Of a stretch of 64,000 bases of DNA, positions 54,410-64,000 are shown one piece after another (the first letter of the stretch is position 1; the number at the start of each line of letters is the position of its first letter). The stretch is from Channallabes apus (lineage: Eukaryota > Chordata > Actinopteri > Siluriformes > Clariidae), in assembly GCA_030522415.1 (NCBI GenBank), contig CM060104.1, forward strand, positions 28,604,931 through 28,668,930, given 5' to 3'. Made by a program: the position numbers and the translations under genes. The notes below the pieces were generated by a model, which saw nothing but the letters and a program-made list of their open reading frames with translations, was not told the DNA's origin and ran no database searches.

Positions 54410-55800
54410 AAGTAAAGGCAAATGTTTTGGTAATAAAGTGAAGTAGTTGTTGTTCATGATTTACAATATAATCTATGAACGTAAAGTCATACTGTGTATT
54501 TTAACTGTATCTGGTATAAAACTGACTTGATTTCTGACTTCCCTCTGACTAATGTTACTCTAGTGCATTTCTTATTTTATTATTATTATTATTATTATAA
54601 ATATTCATATTAAGAATGTATTACTATGGTAATCATCTCCATTAGTGCTACAATATCTGATTATAACTCATTAAGTGTGTGATAGGCAAAATTAAAAATG
54701 AGGAAATTAACCGATAGGTACACACACACATATTTATACACACAGTGCACAAACCTGACTTACATCCTGTCTCTACAGATATAGACGGTGATTCACCGCA
54801 GGAGGTGCAGGTGGGGAGGGGGAGGGGAAGTGGGGAGGGGCAGAGGATGGGAGAGAGAGAGAGAGAAAGGGGGTGATATGGCGGTGATTCACCTCTCCGT
54901 GTGCGCTGCAAGGGTGCTTCCTGTTAAATGTTTCACCAACATGAAACCAGGCTTCTTTCATTGTAGGTTTCCGATTTTTATTCGGATTTCTTTCGCTGCG
55001 TGGAAACACCCAAGATCAAGATGTTTCCTTACGAAGCTTAGCCACCAATTTAACATAGTGCAACCTGCAGACTAAAATAATCACACACACACACTCACAC
55101 ACATCCAGAGAACGTCTCAACGTGATGTCAGGAACACCGCAATTCATTACGAGGGTGGTGTTCTGAGGGCGATGAAACACACCTCCACGGAGAATCCTTT
55201 TTCCAACAAGCCTCCAACATGAACTTTGAAAGAGTTCACTACACGCATTAACAGAGCCTCGGGATTATTGTTTTCTGACAGATCTTTATCATTTGACATA
55301 TTTCCTGATTAATGCTTTTCCATAATATCGTCCTGTTCTTGCTCTGATAGCTCATAATGCTCGGATTCTGAAATATGAGTCCATTGAAGAAGTGCCAAAA
55401 CCTGCAGTTCCTCCAAGCACCACTAGGCCGACAACTACAGTGAGCGCTGGCTCCAAAAGAGAGTCAATCCTAATAGCGCCCCGTGTTAAAATGTCCAACT
55501 TCACAACAGAAACATATCTACATCAGGGATGGAGCTGAAATGTGCAGGACTGCGGCTCTCTGGGACCGAACTTGCACTAGCTAGATTTCTCATTCAGGAC
55601 GGCTGTATTGCAGGCGGGAAACCGTTAGCTGCCCCCATGCATCACTTCACTGCAACCGGAATCGTTGTAGTTTAACTTACCACAAGAAATGTACAGTAGG
55701 AGTTGACACGGAGCGGCATGTAGGGTTCGGATGACAAAGCGTTAGCATATAACCAAACATTAGCCACCTCAGCATTTTAGCTAAAGTAAATCTAAGCTAG
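54410..55800. other. No gene recognised
   Basis: Contains a purine-rich G tract at 54800-54870 (GGGGAGGGGGAGGGGAAGTG then GGGAGGGG), a good G-quadruplex candidate. No conserved exon. Confidence 0.4.
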
Positions 55801-55804
55801 CTAG

Positions 55805-55945
55805 CTTGTGGTAACTGAGGTAAGTAGGCGTTTTCCCACCAACAGCCAGTCTCCCACAGTTGAACTTCACGAAAGCTATCTACAAACTGTAGCGTGCGGT
55901 AACTGCCTTAAGTAGGCGCGTTCCAACCATCAGAGCTCCCACAGT
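55805..55945. repeat. Tandem duplication of about 75-80 bp
   Basis: GGTAACTGAGGTAAGTAGGC..CCACCAACAG..CTCCCACAGTTGA is repeated as GGTAACTGCCTTAAGTAGGC..CCAACCATCAG..CTCCCACAGTTGA. The two copies are moderately diverged. Confidence 0.8.
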
Positions 55946-55949
55946 TGAG

Positions 55950-57165
55950 GCCCCAAACTGCTCTGACGTCATGGGGAGTTTATCCAGCCATACAGACAGA
56001 CAAAGACCTAACTCTAACCCTACGGCTATGGTATGATCATGGATTTATGCAGATATCTAATTTTAGGGGGTACGCCAGGAATTATGTAATCGCAACTGTT
56101 ATGTTGTTTGTTGGTAAACAATTTTGCAAGCTGTATGAATTTCTCTCTGTGCTTTAGTATTAAAGGATATGGTACAAGGTCATTCCAGAAAGTCATCGTT
56201 ACATTAACAACAGCTTGACTTTTTCCCGGACAGGTCCCTTACGTTATTTACTTTACTTTAAATGTGGAGAGGATAAATATTTAAGAGTGCAGAATACTTG
56301 CAGCGCACTGCATACTGTATAAGCAAAATATTTCACTAATTTCGTTAATGATTTTTAAATATTGTATCAACTGACTCCAAACTTTAGGCCACACCTCCTA
56401 CCTGAGCCTGATCCCGACATGTCCCGTCTTATTTTATCAATGAAGAAAGAAGATTTGGTCAATGAAGAAAGTGATGCACGATGGAGCTGTTTGTTGTCTG
56501 TTTTCAGCTCGGGAAGCATTGTGTTTGATTGTTTATACTGTACATAACTGTATATCAGTCAGGATCAGAAACCACATCAGCCATTCTGAGTGCGACACTA
56601 AACACCTCAACAAAGCCCTACACATGGCGGAGTGTTTAGAACAATGGAAACAGGATGCAGAATCGAGCTCAGTGTAGACAAGTTCATTTGCAGTGATGTT
56701 TATTCAAACCTGTAATCAAATAATAGTGTACAGTTGTTAGCTAGTAACCCGGAAAATTAGCAACAAAGAACTCGCTTCACTGTGTAGGTGGTGCATAATA
56801 TGTACGATTAGGGGAAGTTAGCAAAAAGGTGTTAAAAAAAAAATAAAATACAGTATGGCCCAAGACAACTTTGTTTCAAGATGACTGTACAAACTGAGGC
56901 TCAAATAGCAGAAAAACCTTTTGCAGCACCGGAGCAAAACACGCACGCACACACACACATATATAACAGACTATGACTGTGATTATATATATATATAAAA
57001 TAATCACAAATAAAAAATACGCAGATTTACTCGTATTATAAATGTGCATTTTTTGAATAAAGAAATATATGACAAACCAGTCAGAGGAATCAAACTATGC
57101 AGTTTTAAAATATCTCAAACAATATAGTTTGACAGATAGTTAATTAAAATCTCTCGAATTGGACG
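55950..57165. other. No gene recognised
   Basis: Short CA and TA runs near 56947-56997 only. Confidence 0.4.
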
Positions 57166-57169
57166 GCCG

Positions 57170-57295
57170 CTACACGCTGTGGCTCGGTAGAACAGGGGTG
57201 TGGCAACCCACCAACGACAGGACTCGAACCTGGATCCTCAGATCCAAAAATCAACAACCTAGAGCCTTAGCCACCTGAGCCACCACTCCCACATC
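57170..57295 (-). repeat. tRNA-like SINE head, same family as 38041-38311
   Basis: On the minus strand: GGGAGTGGTGGCTCAGGTGG, then CTAAGGCTCTAGGTTGTTGA, then CCAGGTTCGAGTCCTGTCG. These are clear A-box (TGGCTCAGGTGG) and B-box (GGTTCGAGTCC) promoter elements. Confidence 0.78.
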
Positions 57296-57349
57296 TTACA
57301 TTTAATGTGTTTTCGTAAAAATAGTTCCCCTTGAAGGTTGGTTTATATT

Positions 57350-57536
57350 TACATTTAGGCATTTGGCAGACGCTCTTATCCTTACATTTTTTTTTATCTC
57401 AGTACATCTGAGCAGTTGAGGGTTAAGGGCCTTGCTCAAGGGGGCAACAGTGGCAACCAATTGGTGGTTGTGGGGTTTGAACCTGGGATCTTCCGAACCG
57501 TAGTCCAAGTCCTTAACCACTGAGCTACCCCTGGTA
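57350..57536 (-). repeat. tRNA-derived SINE, full-looking copy
   Basis: On the minus strand: A-box GGTAGCTCAGTGGTTAAGGA and B-box CCAGGTTCAAACCCCACAAC. Then comes CCCTTGAGCAAGGCCCTTAA, then CCCTCAACTGCTCAGATGTA, ending GAGCGTCTGCCAAATGCC. The truncated relative is at 30450-30545. It lies just right of another SINE head, so two SINE families sit back to back. Confidence 0.85.
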
Positions 57537-57544
57537 TTGATTCA

Positions 57545-59090
57545 AACGTCCATCCAGAATCCTTTTATAATGAAACTTGCCGTTCAGCACACCTACAGTA
57601 GCGATGTTTCCTCAGACGTCACGTGCCGTTATCACACACAGCCAGGTAACTGCGCTGCGATTATGGGAAGCCATAAGGGTCAAATTTGGTCATATTTGTG
57701 TTAAAAAAAATAGTTGTGTTAAAATTTCTCGATTAATCACATGCTTTAACGCGTTAATATTGTTATCTAACCTACAGAATGATGTGCTAAAAGTGCAAAA
57801 AAATGTATACTAAAGATTATTTATCATTATCATTATTTAAATAAACACAAGATACAATGAAAAAAATACACTACAAAATGCATTCTTACAAACCCCTATA
57901 CTTAAAAAAATCCTAGCAATATAGCTAAAATAAAAAAGAATCATGAATATATACAGTATATGCTAATTTGATGCATTACATTTTCTTTGCAAATTATTTT
58001 TAATGAGTGATCATTATACAACTTTCTTTGTGTCATGTTTCACTTCATTTTCATTCAAAGCTATAAGTAAAAAATATATCATAATAATAATAAACAATAA
58101 TAAACAATAATTATAACTATGCCTAGAACAAATTCAATAATTCAGCAAATCTGGTTTCGGTTCTATCTCGAATTTCACTTTCAGCCGAATGTTTTCATTT
58201 CCATGCGTCACCGTGTTAAATGAGCAACCCTGCATTGTTTTTATACTGAAATCCTCATCGATTTATAGCGAGATAAAGAGAAGCAAAGCAGAACCCGAAG
58301 CGCTGTCAGATGGAACTGTTTAGCCAGACGTGATATCAGGAGGGATGAGTCGCGACATATATTTCATTCCTTGTCATAACAGTAAATGGTGAGCTGTTGT
58401 GTGGAGGGACTTGTGTTTGATATTCAAGCCAGGTTTACGAGGCTATCTTGGCGTCTGTGGAAAAGCGCAGTGATGGTTTGTGGCCATGTTTGTGGCTGGA
58501 GAGGGGTTGTGTTTCTTTTCTTCCTTGCATGGGAATTCTAGCTGCTGTAGATGCTGGAGACCAGCTCTAAACCTTCATGCACTGGCACGAGTGTGCAACA
58601 AGCGAGGGTTCATTTATCTACATGTGTGTTTCAGTGACAACACAATAATCCAGATATCTGCCTCGAACGATTCTTCAGACGATTCCTACAGTGTCTGTGG
58701 TGTAAAGTTTCTCAGTTCCCTGCTCACAAATATTTGTTCCCACCTGACGATACTTTCTATTCACTGCCTGACAAAGCAAAAACATGACGAATCATTAATA
58801 AGGATAATTACAACTAGGACTCCTATTAACTCGCTGGAACATTTGTCTCTCGGGCTTGCACGAATAAGGTTTATATTCCACATTTAAAGCTACTGTATGT
58901 TCCCAATCTATACATATAATAAAAGTGTAAAGTGGGCGGGTCTGTACATTGATGATATCTGACTTTTTTTTAATTATGTAACAAATTCTACTTTTTGCCA
59001 TTTAATACAATGTGAGGATTACTGTAGGTGACTATAGTCTTTTTCCTGTTTTTACTATTTATTTGTTTAATATGACAATCCACTGCAAGC
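57545..59090. other. No gene recognised
   Basis: A plus-strand 135-aa frame at 58480-58887 has no recognisable domain. Confidence 0.35.
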
Positions 59091-59094
59091 CACA

Positions 59095-59262
59095 CACAGT
59101 TTGGAAACACCAATCAGCCGAAACCTGCATGTGGGAGGAAACCAGAGTACCTGGAGGAAACCCACCAAGCACGGGCAGAACATGCACGCACACACACTGA
59201 CCCTGAGGCAGGAATCGAACCTCGACCCTGGTGGTGCAAGGCCATAATGCTAACCACTATGC
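59095..59262 (-). repeat. tRNA-like SINE (Mermaid-like), minus-strand copy
   Basis: On the minus strand: ATGGCATAGTGGTTAGCATT, CCTTGCACCACCAGG and GGTTCGATTCCTGCC, then CATGTTCTGCCCGTGCTTGG and GTTTCCTCCAGGTACTCTGG. A shortened copy. Confidence 0.8.
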
Positions 59263-59399
59263 CATCTTTATTTATTAATGTATTTACTGACGTATTGCTT
59301 ATTTTATTTTAATGCACTGAGTGAAACATCTCAGATTTCTCATTGTTTAATTCTTTTATATGGATTTTATTTAATTTCTATTATATAGTATGTTTATTG

Positions 59400-59520
59400 T
59401 TATCTGCAGCTATTCTAAGATTGTACAGCACTTTTAGTGCACTGTGTTTAAATGTGTTTCATGAATAAATTTGACTTTGATAAAAAAATAAATAAATTAA
59501 AAAAAAAATTATAAAAATAA
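59400..59520 (+). repeat. LINE 3' end fragment (L2-like)
   Basis: TTGTACAGCACTTTTAGTGC then GTTTAAATGTGTTTCATGAA, then TAAATTTGACTTTGATAAAA and an A/T tail. It matches the style of L2-type 3' ends (compare 24243-24300). Confidence 0.6.
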
Positions 59521-59524
59521 TAAT

Positions 59525-60925
59525 AAACGCACTGTATTGTTATTCATAGGAGCGTTTCTAGAACTCAAGGTCACCGTAAAAAACAGCAACAGTACCAACT
59601 GCAAACAAAAATTATATGAATAAATGAATGAATGAATTAATGAAGAAACACATGATATAATAAATCAGTAGCTTTCACAAGTAAAATATATGCATAATAA
59701 CTTGTTGGATAATCACATCTATAAACGTATGTTTTAAACATGATGCTTCCTGGGAGGGAGTTCCAGAGACGCGGGTCGGTGTGACTAAAACCTCACGGTG
59801 GTCAAGCGGACAGTGGGTGTAAAGAGACGCCGAGCTGAGAGAGAGCGAAGAGCACAAGATTCTCTCTCGTGTACACGCAACCCTACGAGCTCTGAGACGT
59901 ATCGTTACTGTGCAGTCGATTTGTGTGAGATTAAATATCTTAATACATTTTTTACTTTGTCCTAAAAAAAATAGACACAAACTTTCCAATGTGTTTCATT
60001 TTAGTTTCCCATAAAAGAACAGAAATGTTATCTAAGGCTTTCACTTTGTCACTGGTGTGATGTTAAGCTTGTGTTAAACCCCATTTCGAAAGTAACACAG
60101 TGAAATAAATGACAATGTCTGCTTGGTTTCACTTCCTTCCTCTATCCCATTTCCTCATTTCCTGGGCGTGGCTGCTCGGAAACAGTGTGTCTGATCATGT
60201 CGTGCAGAGCGCGTTACCCCCTACTATAGCCAACGTTCTTCTAATCACTGTAGCCCCCGCCCACATCAGCCCGTCCCCCAGCACACACACACACACACAC
60301 ACGCATGTAATTTTAATATTAGTAAAAGTTAAAAATAAAAGCGAGGTGACACTACATTGTGGACAACATTTGCACCGTGCATTTATCTTTTTTTCTTTTT
60401 TCTTTTGGTTTTAATGAAGCTCGGTTACTTAAAGCGTTTTCTAACAACAGCTCAGTTTTTGACACGGTTTCTGCACCTGCTGCCATTGCTTTCACTTTGC
60501 AGCCACACAGTTGCGATAGAGAAGAAACCACACACACTTTCATAAGAAGAACTCTCACGAGGCCTCGCTGCACTCTGAACTGAATGTTTACACGCCGCAT
60601 GACTCTCAATTACCAGAAACTAGCATTTAGTGGGCGATATTGCTGACAAATTATTGTATTTTGTTAGCCGCTTATATGAAAATGAGACCTTTGAGGGTGT
60701 TTATCTATCTTTGGAGTCTCCAAAATGACAAATACACAGGCGTTTATAATCAGTTTCTCAAGCTTTATAACATTTAGACTAGAGCCGATTCAGTAGAGCC
60801 ATGTCATGTCATATGGTACTAGCAACGGTACCTTTAAATGGTGTTTATTTTACTTCTCTCATGGTACGTGAGATCGACCCCACCCAGTCCTGCAGAAAGT
60901 TGTCAAATGGGGGAAAAATGAATTG
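59525..60925. other. No gene recognised
   Basis: A short (CA)n at 60281-60302. No exon. Confidence 0.4.
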
Positions 60926-60929
60926 CTCA

Positions 60930-61343
60930 ACTTTTTACAGGAACGGGCGGGACTGGCCAAACTGTTCATCAGGGTGGACACGATTTGCTAAAATGTCTAC
61001 TAGAATAAGAAGAATTGGGCAAATATTCAACAGCAGCCAGGAAGATCTGCCAAGTGTTCTGCGTGTGCAAATGTGATTAAACTTGGTGCTGCTACAAGAA
61101 GAGATTGATCACGATTTCTATGGGAGCAGACAGGACTGTTTAAAGTTTCCATTGTAGCAAATGGGATTTGTTAAACTTTCTCCTGGAACAAGAATGGATT
61201 GGCACACTTTCTCATAACAACTCAGGCTGGAATAGACAAGATCGATGAATGTTTCTTCAAGAAAAATGGGTGGGTTTGGTCAAACTGTGTGTTGACGTCT
61301 AGGAAATTTATCAAGAGCTTTCCACTGCATGATTCCACTGCAA
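60930..61343. repeat. Old diverged flank of the 31-bp array
   Basis: Loose 32-40-bp units such as GGAACGGGCGGGACTGGCCA then AACTGTT, AAATGGGATTTGTTAAACTT, and AATGGGTGGGTTTGGTCAAA. They resemble the core unit but are heavily diverged. A similar stray unit lies on the far side at 63133-63170. Confidence 0.7.
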
Positions 61344-62833
61344 GTCAAACATTGTACTGAAGCGGGTGGGATTGGTCAAACATTGTACTGAAGCGGGTGG
61401 GATTGGTCAAACATTGTACTGAAGCGGGTGGGATTGGTCAAACATTGTACTGAAGCGGGTGGAATTAGTCAAACATTGTACTGAAGCGGGTGGAATTAGT
61501 CAAACACTGTACTGAAGTGGGTGGGATTAGTCAAACACTGTACTGAAGCGGGTGGGATTGGTCAAACATTGTACTGAAGCGGGTGGAATTAGTCAAACAT
61601 TGTACTGAAGCGGGTGGAATTAGTCAAACACTGTACTGAAGCGGGTGGAATTAGTCAAACACTGTACTGAAGTGGGTGGAATTAGTCAAACACTGTACTG
61701 AAGTGGGTGGAATTAGTCAAACACTGTACTGAAGCGGGTGGGATTGGTCAAACATTGTACTGAAGTGGGTGGAATTAGTCAAACACTGAACTGAAGTGGG
61801 TGGAATTAGTCAAACACTGTACTGAAGCGGGTGGGATTGGTCAAACACTGTACTGAAGCGGGTGGAATTAGTCAAACATTGTACTGAAACGAGTGGGATT
61901 GTTCAAACATTGTACTGAAACGGGTGGGATTGGTCAAACACTGTACTGAAGCGGGTGGAATTGGTCAAACACTGTACTGAAGCGGGTGGGATTGGTCAAA
62001 CACTGTACTGAAGCGGGTGGGATTGGTCAAACATTGTACTGAAGCGGGTGGGATTGGTCAAACACTGTACTGAAGCGGGTGGGATTGGTCAAACATTGTA
62101 CTGAAGCGGGTGGGATTGGTCAAACACTGTACTGAAGCGGGTGGGATTGGTCAAACACTGTACTGAAGCGGGTGGGATTGGTCAAACATTGTACTGAAGC
62201 GGTGGGATTAGTCAAACACTGTACTGAAGCGGGTGGGATTGGTCAAACATTGTACTGAAGCGGGTGGAATTAGTCAAACACTGTACTGAAGCGGGTGGAA
62301 TTAGTCAAACACTGTACTGAAGCGGGTGGGATTGGTCAAACACTGTACTGAAGCGGGTGGGATTGGTCAAACACTGTACTGAAGCGGGTGGGATTGGTCA
62401 AACATTGTACTGAAGTGGGTGGGATTGGTCAAACACTGTACTGAAGCGGGTGGGATTGGTCAAACATTGTACTGAAGCGGGTGGGATTGGTCAAACACTG
62501 TACTGAAGCGGGTGGGATTGGTCAAACACTGTACTGAAGCGGGTGGGATTGGTCAAACATTGTACTGAAGCGGTGGGATTAGTCAAACACTGTACTGAAG
62601 CGGGTGGAATTAGTCAAACACTGTACTGAAGCGGGTGGGATTGGTCAAACATTGTACTGAAGCGGGTGGAATTAGTCAAACACTGTACTGAAGCGGGTGG
62701 AATTAGTCAAACACTGTACTGAAGCGGGTGGGATTGGTCAAACATTGTACTGAAGCAGGTGGGATTGGTCAAACATTGTACTGAAGCGGGTGGGATTGGT
62801 CAAACACTGTACTGAAGCGGGTGGGATTGGTCA
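61344..62833. repeat. 31-bp minisatellite, about 48 copies, with higher-order structure
   Basis: The unit is TCAAACATTGTACTGAAGCG then GGTGGGATTGG. Two linked sub-types alternate: GGGATTGG and GGAATTAG, combined with CATTG or CACTG. Two units carry the same 1-bp deletion (GCGGTGGG at 62199 and 62570), 371 bp apart, which equals 12 units minus 1 bp. The seven-unit patterns before them agree, showing a block duplication. It is a tandem repeat and not a CRISPR array, since there are no spacers. Confidence 0.94.
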
Positions 62834-62834
62834 G

Positions 62835-63100
62835 TTGTTATATAGTCTACCTGAGTCTCCAATAACTACCTGGACTCCATTTTAACATCAATTAACATCA
62901 ACTATTATAGTGAACTGCCCGCCACCTAACACACTGTATAAATGCAGATCATTTCCTGCTATCTGTTTCACCCAGATGAGGATGGGTTCCCTGTTGAGTC
63001 TGGTTCCTCTCAAGGTTTCTTCCTATTACCATCTCAGGGAGTTTTTCCTTGCCACTGTCGCCCTCGGCTTGCTCACCAGGGACTATCCTATCCTACTATA
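62835..63100 (+). repeat. Dispersed repeat, CAGATGAGGATGGGTTCCCT type
   Basis: CTGTATAAATGCAGATCATT, then CACCCAGATGAGGATGGGTT, then GGTTCCTCTCAAGGTTTCTT, then GGGAGTTTTTCCTTGCCACT. Related to 21601-21735, 24459-24665 and (inverted) 50440-50640. It sits between the array and a stray array-like unit at 63133. Confidence 0.75.
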
Positions 63101-63267
63101 ACTTTCCACTTGAATAGGGAAAAAAGTTTGTGTTTGGTCAAATCTTTTACTGGAATGGGAGGGATTGCCGTACTGCACACACTGGCTCTTCTTAAAAAAA
63201 AAAACAGTAAGAATAATCCTCAAAATACGCCGGCAACACAGCACTGGCAAATCACGAGTAAAGAAAA

Positions 63268-63335
63268 TAGCATTTCACTGCATATGGTACTGTGTATGGC
63301 TGTGTATGTGACAAGCAAAATTTGAATTTGAAATA
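63268..63335 (+). repeat. LINE 3' end, same family as 22461-23766
   Basis: GCATTTCACTGCATATGGTA, then CTGTGTATGGCTGTGTATGT, then GACAAGCAAAATTTGAATTT. It agrees with the 3' end at 23713-23766, including the TTTGAATTTGAA tail. Heavily 5' truncated. Confidence 0.82.
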
Positions 63336-63339
63336 AATA

Positions 63340-63750
63340 AGAAAATAAAAAAGGTGTGTGTTGACAGCAGGGCTTCCAACATCAAAAATAGAAACAAATG
63401 CAAAACACTCACACCTACAGTACGTTATCTCTACCAGTGATCTTATACATACATAACGCAGGAGGTGTGGACATGATGGTAAAACACTTATAATTTGGAA
63501 ATGCGTCACATAACTGCAGTGTCAGGTGTGAATTCTAACTAACTCTGTTTTTTCTGTCATTCGATCTTTTGGTATAGTTCTTTCCAAAACAATTAAAGCT
63601 ACCTGTGTGTACTAGTTTCGCCTCTTGCTTGATTTTTTTATTTTTTTTTTTGCTTAGCATAAAAGTTTACAAATAGATTTTTACTAAAATGTCAAGTCTG
63701 CACAATTCTCCAACAAACTCGACAAAGAATGTTAAATGGTGTTGGAGTGT
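63340..63750. other. No gene recognised
   Basis: T-run near 63633-63650. Nothing else identified. Confidence 0.4.
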
Positions 63751-63754
63751 TACG

Positions 63755-63756
<2 letters not shown>

Positions 63757-63815
<59 letters not shown>
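63757..63815. repeat. (GT)n microsatellite
   Basis: GT run of about 58 bp near the right edge. Confidence 0.94.
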
Positions 63816-63819
<4 letters not shown>

Positions 63820-64000
63820 CCTGCACAACATGGAGTATCCACAGTAACACCTGAAACACTGCGAACTGAAAAGCTACGAGTGAAGAGGAAACAGCTGTGT
63901 CCTAAATCAGAGCCACGGTCGAGCAGCCTTCAGGGATTTCGCCTCACAGCATCCGCTCATGTTTCATCTAAACCCCGACCAGACCATCACTATACTAAGA

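Noticed and set aside
61344..62833. CRISPR-like regularly spaced repeat
   Set aside because: Units abut head to tail with no unique spacers, in a vertebrate genome. It is a minisatellite.
34057..64000. vav3 exon 1 (CH N-terminus)
   Set aside because: I looked on the minus strand for a start with an MEPWKQC-like sequence and an end before FLCLKN with a donor. None was seen. It probably lies beyond the window.

Overview
This window is vertebrate, almost certainly teleost fish, nuclear DNA. It is AT-rich and intron-dominated. It is crowded with CA/TG microsatellites and minisatellites, and with fish-type repeats: several Tc1/mariner families, L2-type and CR1/Rex-like LINEs, tRNA-like SINEs and a hAT relic. 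No prokaryotic features (operons, Shine-Dalgarno sites, CRISPR) are present. One host gene is recognisable: a vav3-type Rho-family guanine nucleotide exchange factor on the minus strand. The species and the vav3a/vav3b paralogue cannot be decided from the sequence. || HOST GENE. Ten consecutive coding exons lie between 34056 and 1525, read right to left. They are called exons 2 to 11 by analogy with mammalian Vav genes. All junctions are GT-AG and all phases join, giving 876 coding bases (292 codons) with no stop. They encode the second half of the CH domain, the acidic hinge with the three regulatory tyrosines, and most of the DH (RhoGEF) domain. The first exon is not found and should lie beyond 64000. 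The end of DH and the PH, C1, SH3 and SH2 domains should lie left of position 1. Thus 34057-64000 is probably intron 1 (or 5' flank) and 15898-33939 is an 18-kb intron 2. || LAYOUT. 1-15900: compact exons 3-11, with introns holding degenerate minisatellites, dinucleotide repeats and a degraded Tc1 fold-back. Intron 4 also holds an unusual tandem array of decayed copies of the exon-5 acceptor region. 15900-34000: intron 2, with Tc1 relics, a LINE nested in an L2-type LINE, a complete Tc1-like transposon with an intact 340-aa transposase, a 23-bp minisatellite and a degenerate CATCTCTGAA repeat field. 34000-64000: Tc1 and hAT relics, SINEs, a 36-bp minisatellite with chance two-strand ORFs, and a 31-bp minisatellite with higher-order structure. 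|| The most interesting items are the exon-derived array in vav3 intron 4, the intact Tc1-like element, the dated nested insertions, the higher-order structure of the 31-bp array, and UG-repeat tracts lying against several vav3 splice sites.
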